Positions 50,945 through 60,342 of a stretch of 64,000 nucleotides of DNA are shown one piece after another. A program made the translations under genes and the position numbers. The notes beneath the pieces were generated by a model, which saw nothing but the letters and a program-made list of their open reading frames with translations, did no database searches and had not been told where the DNA came from. How positions within the stretch are numbered: the stretch's first letter is position 1; every line of letters starts with the position of its first letter. The stretch spans positions 15,438,331-15,502,330 of the forward strand of contig OX442415.1 of the NCBI GenBank assembly GCA_949361645.1, written 5' to 3'. The DNA comes from Spongilla lacustris. Taxonomy: Eukaryota > Porifera > Demospongiae > Spongillida > Spongillidae.

Positions 50945-53706
50945 TAGGGTCAACTATCGATAAGCTTTGTCCTTACCGCCTACCGGTTATCCGATACCGT
51001 ACGCGTTAAGCAATCGGTAAGACACTTTCTTATTCATTACCGTTCAGTAAGAGGTAACTTCTAACCGAATATTATCGGTAACACTCGGCTTTCTTATTGA
51101 TTTTTTTTACTTCTTGTACTGGCCTTCCAAATAATTATTCACGACAACACAGTAGTTTGCGGAAGCCTTTTGGTGGCTACAGGAAAGAGAAAAAGGCCAT
51201 CATATAAGTGTACAGAATTTTCTGAACGTGTGAATAGCGTCTTCAGCATTGCCTTTACCAAGATCCACCCCTCTATTGTTGTGAATTTGTACAAACGGGT
51301 GATGAGCAGAGTTACACCATATTACAGCTCCACAAATGTACACCAATGGAAGACACATGATGAAAGGATATCAGCCCAAAAGAGGTGACAAGAATACGCA
51401 GGCACATGCAAAAGGTCTCATAACATAATTGCCCTCATTAAAGGGTCTTACCCCCACATCACTCCTGTCCCATGGCTAAACAGAAATAAATAAGGATTAA
51501 ATGCTAGTTGCATAGGAGGCTTTCCAGAAAGAACACTGGAAACCATCACATGCAGGAGTGCCATTAGATGGAATATGGAAATAAATTGCATATCAGAGCC
51601 ACACTTTGACACATAAGCAGTCACAGGTCAGTATCTCAATTGTGTATTTACACTGGTAGGATGGATACCTGGGCTCCATTTGACCCATGGAATCTTCATT
51701 CATGAAGATCTTTGGGCTCTTTCTGTTATAACTGTGACCCGCAGCTGGTCTTTGTACCCATGGCCACAACCAGCACATCCAGCTTTTTAGCTTTCTGTAC
51801 AGACTTGTCAAGGTGAACTGGCAACAAAGGAGCTGCTTATATATGTAGCTGATTGGGGAGTATGAGTCCATCACCATAGAAATGATTAAACAGATTGAGG
51901 AGAAGGAGAAGCTACAGGATGCAACGATACAATTCCAATATGTCAACTATAAAAATACACACAGACTTTTCAAGGTGAACTGGCCAATGAAATAGTTAAA
52001 ACCACCAGAGCCACTGATAAGGGCTTCAACCATCATGATGCACCCTTCGTCAGACATTTAAGGCCAAACATCAACAATACTTTTGTGGTGTATTTTTAGG
52101 CAACCTCATAAGGATCTTCAAGTATAGACCTATCCTGATGCACACTAGCCATCAAATATCAACACATTGTGTACATTAATGGTTACTGTAGCACAAGAGA
52201 AGTGCCCTACACACATGCGTTACTAGGTACACACATCACAATTTGAAGTCTATCAACAAAGCATGGAACATCACTAATCATAGCCAACCTTAGGGCATCA
52301 TTCCCAGGCATCTCACTACTAGTACCACTAAAAATGCATTTCATACCACCCCATGGGCAAGGCATACCCGTTCAAGGTTTGGCCTTCTCGGAGAGCAAGG
52401 GGCTGAGTCCAACCACGCCAGGTGTTAATAATTTGCAGAGGTCCTACCATGCCTTGTATCATGATGCTCAATGCAGCACAGTATGTGAAAGCGAAGCCAC
52501 CTCACGAGTAAAACCTTTAATTGCACAAAACCACGAGCGTACGTGTATACGCCATACGCACACTCAACTTTAGACGTATCTTCCACCGCCAAGAAAAAAT
52601 GTGACACTAGATCCTTACCATACGCTGTAAGTACCTTCTGTCTTCTTTGGTTTTCCACTTTTAGTTTGGCCGTAGAGTTTGTCCTACAGGGAGAATAAGC
52701 GCTTCAAAGTGGAGATGTCCGTCAAAAGTAGGCCGCTTTTCGCGAGCCATACCACATCTTGGAAACATCTCTGCGCCATGTGATTAGGGCAATAAATAGA
52801 ACAGTAGTGGTACAGTCCTTGTATGGCTTGTAAATGGCAACAGGACGTGTCGTGTTAACAAGCAGTCTCCTGTTTCAAAGGTCGGTGGTTGTCAAGGCTC
52901 GTTGCTAGGTCATTACGTGATCATTTCAATATTTCGGGGAACGAGGCTACTGTCCACGATTTGAATGGCCGCAAACTACTGTGACAATATGTGGTCAAAA
53001 TTAACCGAATTAGTGTTATGAATAATTACTAGGGGGAATTTTCGCACTACAACATGAGTACATGTTTGGATAGAAGTTGTTTCTAGCACTGTGACGTCAG
53101 AGCAACGAACTGTGCGTTTGCGGACACACCAACTGATCTAAATCAATATACGGTCAGCTGGCACTGGTGTACAATTACAGAGACTTGACGTTTTTAACTA
53201 CATAAAGCTACTAGATAAGAAACACCACAGGCTAAAACGCTTCGTCATCACAAAAACCCAGGGTCCATATGATCAAGTTGCAATTCAATGCAGCTTCCTT
53301 GCAAAATATTATTCCGAACTCCGAAGGAGATTATTGGCCATCGAAGTCCAATGAAAGTACGAAATTAAATGGGTAGGTGGACAAAGGACCATTAATAGTC
53401 CGCACACAGCACTTAGGAACCCATCAATAACCTTGCAGGCTATGAAGGAATGCATGCAAGGAACTAATAAGGAAGGCTACAACCTACTGCATGGATCACG
53501 GATGCCAAATGATACTAAGATGCCAACAGGTATACCCTTTGGACACGCCTGTATACCTTAGCGGTAATCATTACCGTTCAGTAAGAAAGCTTATCGGTAA
53601 GTTTTTTATCGATAGGCTAAGAGTAATAACAGTAAATATTCGATAATAGGTGTTTACTTACTGATAATTACCGATAAGCTCAAAACCTTATCGATAGTTG
53701 ACCCTA
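50945..53706. mobile_element. hAT-type element in Gypsy-1 pol, 2.76 kb
   Basis: TAGGGTCAACTATCGATAAG (50945-50964) is perfectly complemented by 53687-53706. The 8-bp target duplication CAAGGTAC flanks it (50937-50944 and 53707-53714). TAGGG fits the hAT YARNG terminus. Subterminal motifs such as ATTACCGTTCAGTAAGA occur at both ends. Inside, short open frames (51170-51388, 51593-51946 minus, 52334-52573) show no transposase signature that I can recognise, so the element is non-autonomous or badly decayed. This is the clearest insertion in the window because the host coding frame resumes exactly across it. Confidence 0.93.
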
Positions 53707-53714
53707 CAAGGTAC

Positions 53715-54482
53715 TTAACGCTGGATAACATGAAAGAGCACTTTGACAGCTCAGTCTCAAACCCGCGGCTTCCAGACAAGATAGGACAACTTCAAGAGTG
53801 TGCAGGTGCTCTTCTTCTGACGATCTCGTCACCAGTATGTCGTCGAATGACACGAGGACATTCGAGATTTTTCCCACAATGCCTTCCATGGTGCGCTGGA
53901 ACAATGAAGGTGCAGAGGAGACCCCAAACGGCAGACGGTTGTATTGAATCAACCCTTTGTGAGTAGAGATAGTGACGTATTTCTTGGAGTCCTCGTCCAG
54001 TTCCAGTTGGAGGTAGGCATTGGCTAAATCTAGTTTGGAAAATATTTTGGCCTTAGCAGTCGATGATAAAAGGTCATCAATGCGAGGAATGGGGTACGGA
54101 TCTGACAAGGAAGCACGGTTAACCGTGAGCTTGTAGTCACCACAAATGCGAATACGGCCATCTTTTTTAACCACCGGAACGATAGGTGCTGCCCAATCCG
54201 AGAATGTATTACTCCTTCCTTCACCAATCTGTCCAGTTCAGCCTCAACCATGTCTCGCAGGGCGAAAGGTACAGGTCTGGCTCTTGTCGATGACAAGAGT
54301 GGCTTTTACACCCTTGATTAGGCCAAGCTCCTCTTTGAACAGGTCGACATGTCAGTCCAATATCGCATTGAGACCTCCAGAGACGGGACTGCTGCTCAGG
54401 TGATTAACCCCGACATTGTTCTGCCACTGGACATCCAGTCTCTTCAGCCAGTCCCTCCCCATCAACGTTGGACCCTTGCCGG
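53715..54482 (-). pseudogene. Gypsy-1 pol, protease end to RT palm
   Basis: Starting at CCGG (54479-54482) the minus strand encodes the protease tail GPTLMGRDWLKRLDVQ, then a linker with a TGA near 54360 and frameshifts around 54200-54290. RT follows: KKDGRIRICGDYKLTVN, IFSKLDLANAYLQLELDEDS (first catalytic Asp), RLPFGVSSAP and VSFDDILV (the D-D box, with Phe in place of the usual Leu or Val). A one-base slip follows AAGLRL before the hAT insertion. It is the missing continuation of the plus-strand gag-protease at 47022-48094, in the opposite orientation. Confidence 0.92.
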
Positions 54483-54690
54483 TGTCATAGGGTATACGGT
54501 CCGGCCCAATTTTCGGTCCGGCGGACCGTATTCCCTAAGGAAATACGGTCCCCCCCGGACCCAACTCCCTAGGGAATACGGTCCCCCGGACCGAGTTCCC
54601 TGGTTGTACAAAACCAATTAACCGGACTCAATTCCCTAGGGAATTGAGTCCCCCCCCGGACCGTATTCCCTGGTTTTAAATACATGCATG
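54483..54690 (+). mobile_element. Ginger-like element, other terminal segment
   Basis: It starts TGTCATAGGGTATACGGTCC after CCGG and shows the same GGTCCGGCGGACCGTATTCC and CCCTAGGGAATACGGTCC modules as 48095-48275, with extra GGACTCAATTCCCTAGGG units. Read on the strand of the pol fragment it is the right-hand inverted end of the insertion that split Gypsy-1. Confidence 0.7.
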
Positions 54691-55939
54691 TATATGTATA
54701 TTCCACCCCTTGCATTCACGTAAGGGCTGGCACATATGGTTCGAAAAGCAAAAGCCAATGATCGCAGGTCGTCAACTGTATAAGCAGCTTCTGTAACAAT
54801 TTAAACTGTTATCTTCAGTCTGTAACAATGAACTGTTTTCTTCGATCGATCTGGGATGCTTCAGTATTCTAAAACTAATTTGCTAAACAAATGTATATTT
54901 ACATGTATATATATATATATATTAAGTTGTTACTATTTATATATGTTCCCATTATGATTTGGTTCGAAAATGATCGCATACAGGTCGTCAACTATGCATG
55001 CAGCTTCTGTAACAATTAACACTGTTTACTATTATCAAATTGTGTGAACACCAAGTGCACATATCGAGAAATTGGTGGTCAAAAGGATTACGTGGTATTC
55101 GGTCATTGCGTAATTCAATGTCCATAGAAAATGTATGGACGCATTCAGAAAACTGCAACTAACTGCAGAAATAAAAATTATATTGACTAGGTGCTCTCGG
55201 ATTTGCTATTTGGGGACTATTTAGCATATTTCATATGGAGAAATCAACGGACACGAAAGTTGCGGTTTGTAAATTTTTGGATTTCATTCCGCGGTACGTT
55301 CCATAGAGAATGTATGGCGTTTTTACTAACTTGATTATTATTTACTTAACTAACGGACCTGCAACTTTTGCCACCCTCTAATACTACTCTAAACGATGTT
55401 TAAATATAGGCAATTTCAAATTTTATACCTTGTATCGTCCAAAATTCTGGGACCATTTCTGAAAATATGATATTCCATAGACTTGTACAGAAAATGGAAA
55501 AAAAATCATGCTAATTAAGATATTCCATTAGTTATAACTAATGAACAGAGGGGGGTTAGAACTTTTGCCACCCTCTGAAACAATTCTACAACTATCCAAA
55601 TAATATAATATATGAAAAAAAGTGGATGTTGTCGTGAAGAATTTGGGGACCATTTTAAAAAATAGTAAATCAGTTTTGGTGCAATAAGGCGCCATTTTTA
55701 AATGGCGTTTCTATGTGTTGCCATAGATATTTAGTAAAATCAAGGATATTCCATAGTTTATAAAATGAGACTAGCATTTTGCAAAGCTGGAGTCGAGCAG
55801 AGGGCGTGGTGGGCCAGGTGCCGCCCCGTGCCGGGGGTTAACTAACTACTAGTACATGCCATGGAATACTAAAAGCTTCGAGTCTGTGTTTTCTGCAAGA
55901 CAGATCGATGTATTGAAATGATGTTAGGCTGCTTACCTC
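54691..55939. other. No gene; internally repetitive AT-rich DNA
   Basis: Two direct repeats are visible. ATGATCGCA..CAGGTCGTCAACT with GCAGCTTCTGTAACAATT occurs at about 54753 and 54968, and CTTTTGCCACCCTCT at 55367 and 55565. It could be the interior of the Ginger-like element. No integrase motif was found. Confidence 0.5.
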
Positions 55940-56021
55940 GACCGGCTGCTCAGACAAGAGATGTAGGCATACACGTAGCTGTAGCTGGATTTGAGCTTTC
56001 CGAGTGCATCCTGAGGTCTAC
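55940..56021 (+). repeat. Possible 5' LTR end of Gypsy-2
   Basis: The sequence up to GAGGTCTACA precedes the primer site. GAGCT[TA]TCC[GA]AGTGCATCCTGAGGT recurs at about 57901-57926 in the same orientation, which may be the end of the partner LTR. The LTR start is unknown. Confidence 0.35.
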
Positions 56022-56023
56022 AG

Positions 56024-56034
56024 TGGCGACGAGG
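56024..56034 (+). other. Primer-binding site, Gypsy-2
   Basis: TGGCGACGAGG, identical to the Gypsy-1 site, lies 23 nt before the gag ATG at 56057. Confidence 0.75.
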
Positions 56035-56056
56035 GTGCATGGGATAGCTAAGAAGG

Positions 56057-56914
56057 ATGGCAGGGGAGTGTGACGCGTCAACGGAAGACTGGTTGAGTTA
56101 ATACGTCGAGCGGCTAGAACATTTCTTCCTGGCAAATAAAGTGGAAGCCGAACAGAAAAAGGACGCTTTCCTCGCCTGTATTACATTTGGCCTGCTCCGA
56201 GCGCTCGTAGCACCCCAGAAATTGAAAGACCGAACGTACGAGCAACTGGTCGCAGCCTTAACGACACACGTAGGCCTAAACCTCTAGTCATCGCAGAACG
56301 TACGGTTCCACAAACGGGACAAAAGGAGGGAGAAAGTGTGATATGTGGTATGCAGCAAGTTTGCAGAACTGTGCGTTTGGTGCGACGTTATCAGAGACGC
56401 GGAGAGACAGGGTGTTCTTTGGTATGAGGGACGAGGGGGTACAGAAGAGACTCTACACAAAGGCAGACCTCACTTTTGCCAAGGTGCTGGAGACAGCGGA
56501 AATAGCGGAAAGGGAGACTAGAGACGCGCAGAACAGTTGCAGAGTGTCACAAAACAGGAAGTACATCAAGTGGCAGCACCACCAAGAAGGGGGAGACCGT
56601 CAGGCCTAGGGGCTTGCAACAGGTGTGGAGGAGCGCATGATACTCAACAGTGCAGGTTCAGAAACAAAGTTTGCAGGAAATGGGGGCAAATTGAGAGGGC
56701 GTGTTGTGCAAAGAAAAGGGCAGAAGGAACAGGTGTTGGAAAGGGTGTACCCACTAGAGACCACTCTGTGAAGGAACTAAAGGGGGACGATGAAAGCAAA
56801 GAAGAATGGGACAGACTGAAATGGGGATCACTACATGGCCTAGCAAAAGACAAGAGAAATGGAATGAAACAGAGGACAATGGGTAAACCTATATGTATGT
56901 GGAGTTCATCATGA
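56057..56914 (+). pseudogene. Gypsy-2 gag, several stops and frameshifts
   Basis: The ATG at 56057 begins a Gag (AGECDASTEDWLS, stop, YVERLEHFFLANKVEAEQKK). At least three nonsense codons (near 56098, 56287 and 56340) and two phase changes follow. Recognisable parts are DEGVQKRLYTKADLTFAKVL and the zinc-knuckle pair CNRCGGAHDTQQC and CRKWGQIERAC. In the second knuckle a central Cys is Trp and the His is Gln. These parts align with the Gag C-terminus of Gypsy-3 (VQRRLLTMADLTFKKAVEEA; CKYCKKWGHIERAC), so both belong to one lineage. No protease domain follows before the minisatellite. Confidence 0.88.
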
Positions 56915-56939
56915 ATGAACAACTGCTATGTATCAATAC

Positions 56940-57385
56940 AATTGGTTGTACCCCAAATTGTACAGGTCTGTACAATTTTATAGGCCTGTACCACTGTACA
57001 GGCCACTACCCCTCCCTGTACACGCCATTACCCTTGTACAGGCCTGCACCCCTGTACAAGCCTGTACCATTGTACAGTCCTATACCCCCCACCCACCCCA
57101 GTACAGGCCTGTACCCCTGTCCAGGCTTGTACCCCTCCCTGCATGTACACGCCTTTACCCCTGTACAAGCCTGTACCCACTGTACAGTCCTGTACACCCC
57201 CCCCCCCCCCCCCTCCAGTACAGGCCTGTACCCCTGTCCAGGCTTGTACCCCTGTCCAGGCTTGTATCCCTGTACCCCTCCTTGAACATGCCTGTATCCC
57301 TGAGCAGGCCTGTACCCCTCCGTGAACAGTGGTACAGGCCTATACCTCTCCCTGTACCCTTTCACAGGATTGTACTGCTGTACAT
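56940..57385 (+). repeat. GTACAGGCCTGTACCCCT minisatellite
   Basis: Units built on the palindrome TGTACAGGCCTGTACCCCTG, alternating with TGTCCAGGCTTGTACCCCTG, are repeated about 20 times and include a C-run near 57200. Open frames in several phases on both strands (Tyr-Arg-Pro-Val-Pro-Leu repeats) are by-products. The array separates the plus-strand gag from the minus-strand RNase H remnant of Gypsy-2. Confidence 0.92.
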
Positions 57386-57534
57386 GTATAGTTCATGTCT
57401 CTACTCAAAGCATGGCTTTATAACCGGACCTCTTCTGTAGTTTTGGGTGGCCATCCCTCCTGAATAGGCTGAAACACCCTGGCTAACACCAAGTCCCTTA
57501 ATTGTTGTTGTTCTTCGTAATTCTGCCACTGCGA

Positions 57535-57810
57535 CCGGGAGGGTTTGTAGTTGGGAATGTCCCTCCCTCCTCCTCGTCCATTTGTGCCATCTGCATGTCG
57601 GCCACCACTGGGAGACGTGAAAGTGCATCAGCATTTGTGTGCTGAGTGGTACTCTTGTACCTGATATCAAGACAGGGCTAGCCTACCGCATATACCAATG
57701 CAACCGTGCTGCCGTCACTGCTAATAATCCCTTTTCCGGGTTGAGAATGGACAACAAGGGATGGTGGTCTGTCACCAGTGTGAAATGGGGAGGAACTGTG
57801 ATGTCCGGAA
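57535..57810 (-). pseudogene. Gypsy RNase H fragment, opposite strand to Gypsy-2 gag
   Basis: The minus strand encodes FTLVTDHHPLLSILNPEKGL and LAVTAARLHW. After a stop and a phase change comes DIRYKSTTQHTNADALSRLP, the RNase H C-terminus through the conserved N-A-D-A-L-S-R-L. It corresponds to residues 656-715 of the Gypsy-3 polyprotein. A further decayed stretch may reach 57400. Orientation is opposite to the neighbouring gag. Confidence 0.88.
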
Positions 57811-57829
57811 ACATTCAGTGATTAGAGAT

Positions 57830-58470
57830 ATATAGGATCATGTGTGTGTATGTGATTACGTGTATGATTCAGTATAATGAATGAATGGTTGTTGATGTTG
57901 TGAGCTATCCAAGTGCATCCTGAGGTATTGAGTGTCTGAGAAACAAACCAGCCTAGGACGCCATTGCATGTGGTTGAATCTTTTGAAACATGATCACATG
58001 TACATGTACAACAGTGCTTTGTTGTGACACCTGCAGTTAAGTTAACACAACAGTAACGCTACATTACATCCATAGTGACATCCATGCACATGCACTGTTC
58101 CTTCTGATTGTTCCTGCAGTTAGTGAGCGTTGTACGTAAAAAATCAATTTAAGCTGACACTTGAACTCCCTGAAATAAAAATGCAGTGATTACTAGAATA
58201 CACCTGAACACACATATTGCATACTATAGAAGAGAACAGGTTAACTTACGTCCTTTTCCTCAACCCAATATAAGTGTCTTCTTAAAACCACTTTACAACA
58301 CTAGATAAACTATTCTTCCATTCTGGAAAGCATGGTATTATTCAGTTTAATTTTTTTAAATTTTTTAAAAACAAACCCAGCTAGCTTACCTTTTTCCTTT
58401 CACACACGATCCTTTCAGCCGGATAGTACTTCATTTGACATGCGCTATAAGATGAGAGCCGGGGCCAGCG
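57830..58470. other. No gene; possible LTR end near 57926
   Basis: AT-rich sequence. Apart from the LTR-end-like GTGCATCCTGAGGT at about 57911 there is no identifiable feature. Confidence 0.4.
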
Positions 58471-58477
58471 GGGTGAA

Positions 58478-58618
58478 TGGGGATAAGGGGAGGAAAGGAG
58501 AGAGGAGGAGCGAGAATGATGGGAGGGAGGGGGAGGTAGGAAAATTGACGGGATGAGGAGGGAGGGAGATGGAAGGGGAGGTAAGGAAATTGAAGGGAGG
58601 AGGAAAAGAGAAAGTATT
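58478..58618 (+). repeat. Polypurine (G/A) tract, about 140 bp
   Basis: It is almost entirely purine on the plus strand (GGGGATAAGGGGAGGAAAGG..., GGGAGGGAGGGGGAGG). Mirror-like stretches could adopt triplex or G-quadruplex structure. The Ser/Pro-rich minus frames here are composition artefacts. Confidence 0.85.
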
Positions 58619-59009
58619 ATTTGTTTTTTTTGTACAGGTTGTGGTGGCAGTTTGTATATGCCAAAACATTGAGTGTCTGACTGGCTAAATACAATTGAGA
58701 GATTCATGAAAGTTTGTGTTACGATGTTCTACTTCCATTGCTGCAGTATTATTGTAGGAAGTCTTCCCTTCATATGTACAGTTAAATGGCATGTTTGTGA
58801 ACCCTGGATTAATTGACAGAACAGCAAGTGACATGCCACGTGTACACCAGGGGGTAGGTACGGTAAATCCCTGGTGTTATAGGAAGTACATGCATGTAAT
58901 GGTGTGCTTCTTGTACACGTAACATCTGTAGCAAATGCATGACTGGAAACCGTAAGTGATACTGGCAGATGTTGCCTATTCCTGCCTCCTCCTCCCCCAC
59001 GTTCAGCTG

Positions 59010-59010
<1 letters not shown>

Positions 59011-59063
<53 letters not shown>

Positions 59064-59075
59064 GTGTGTGTGCGC

Positions 59076-59129
<54 letters not shown>

Positions 59130-59130
59130 A
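59011..59130 (+). repeat. (TG)n microsatellite, about 120 bp
   Basis: About 55 TG units with CG-containing interruptions near 59058-59082. Cys/Val and His/Thr open frames are by-products. Confidence 0.97.
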
Positions 59131-60008
59131 CATGTATGTGTGTGTGTACATACAGTGCGTAACGTGATACTTGATCTTAATTTTTTTTCCAGCAATTTTA
59201 CAATTCTCTTGATTGTTGTAGCCTAGTGGTATGAGATAATCAAAATCTGAAAACGGAATAAGCTTTACTAGCCATCTGGCAATAAATAACATTGAAAAAG
59301 AAGTGTGTCAAGTTATTTTCGGGCCCGCACTCTTTTATTTTCTATTATTGCTCCAAACACACAGTTTTTAGCCCATTTCTCCTCGGTTTCGCAACGGATT
59401 GCGCTGATCGTTGGTACATATATGCAGCGTTGCACCTTGCACCAAACTGCGCAGTCCGATTTCGAACCCGGGACACAGTTTGAGTTCTGCTTGCCTACGA
59501 AAGCCAATTTGAGGTGGAAAAGTGTTAGGTCAGGATTTTCTTTAGGCACGTTTTATCCTGCCTAAAAGTGAGCATGTAGGCAGTCAAATGGTACCTGTAT
59601 CGGAATCAGGTCTAGTTCAAGCATTATAAGTCGTCTTTACCCTCTAATAGACGCTTCAAGTCGGAAGGTTGAAAAACAGCGGACATATTGAAATGAATAT
59701 CATTTGTTAATGACGTCATTGCTAAACATGGCTGTATAGCTGTTGTGCTGATCAGAGCCAAAACGATTCTTTTCAGAACCAAGAAGAGCAAGCTTCTACC
59801 ATTGGGCTACCGCTTCGTAGGAGAAAGCAGTCGCCACCAATATAGGAGCCGCTGATGAAGAAAAAAGCCCCAATCAAAAAAGCCGATCAGCAGCTGTGAT
59901 TGCCAGCAACGCATTGCGGTAATAAATATACCTCTTCCCGACTTTCGTTTGGGCATGCATCTTTTAGCAATACTCCTTCGGAGAACTCCAGGTAGTACAT
60001 GCGCAGTG
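59131..60008. other. No gene; short inverted copy of a downstream sequence
   Basis: 59871-59918 (AGCAGCTGTGATTGCCAGCA...) is an inverted match, roughly 80%, to 60063-60113. CCCGGGTTCGAAATC (minus, about 59460-59474) resembles a Pol III B-box, but no complete tRNA fold is apparent. Confidence 0.4.
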
Positions 60009-60221
60009 CTATAGCTTTCTTGCATCGGCATCAGGGATGTCTGGCATATGAGCAGCTAAGGCCTCAAGCTCCTTCGATGCATTGCTGGCAATCGCAGCTG
60101 CTGGTCGCCGAGACTTGATGGCTTGTGCTTGCTGCAATCGTGTAACAACTCCGGCCGTGGGGTTACCTCTCGGCCATGTGAAATCCGGGGGGGCCGATGG
60201 GACGCGATAACGAACCGCCAG
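60009..60221 (-). CDS. Unidentified 70-codon exon-like frame next to the Gypsy-3 3' LTR
   Basis: After GTGTCTGTGGCCTAG (acceptor-like, minus) an open frame reads PSAPPDFTWPRGNPTAGVVT, RLQQAQAIKSRRPAAAIASN, ASKELEALAAHMPDIPDADA, RK and L, then TAG. The composition (Ala, Arg, Asp, Pro in an ordered pattern) is protein-like. It lies about 100 bp downstream of the Gypsy-3 LTR start, so it is either inside the LTR or in host DNA just beyond. The family is unknown; it may be an exon or a spliced accessory frame. Confidence 0.3.
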   Translation of the reverse strand: MAVRYRVPSAPPDFTWPRGNPTAGVVTRLQQAQAIKSRRPAAAIASNASKELEALAAHMPDIPDADARKL

Positions 60222-60328
60222 CTAGGCCACAGACACGCGTCGGAAAAGAATCAATAATAACTAATAACACCACACACACACTAACTAACTAACTAAATAT
60301 AATAGGTTTGTGAGTTCCGTACTCCACA
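60222..60328 (-). repeat. Start of the Gypsy-3 3' LTR
   Basis: The minus strand reads TGTGGAGTACGGAACTCACA immediately after a polypurine tract. The LTR end cannot be placed because the 5' LTR lies outside the window; it probably extends below 60222. Confidence 0.6.
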
Positions 60329-60342
60329 GTCCTCCCTTCCAT
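60329..60342 (-). other. Polypurine tract, Gypsy-3
   Basis: The minus strand reads GGAAGGGAGGAC just before TGTGGAGTACGG, overlapping the last codons of the polyprotein. Confidence 0.7.

Noticed and set aside
56893..57440. Tyr-Arg-Pro-Val-Pro-Leu repeat proteins on both strands
   Set aside because: The GTACAGGCCTGTACCCC minisatellite is open in several frames on both strands; this is not evidence of coding.
59455..59480. CCCGGGTTCGAAATC as a tRNA T-arm
   Set aside because: There is no acceptor stem or anticodon arm at the right distances on either strand.
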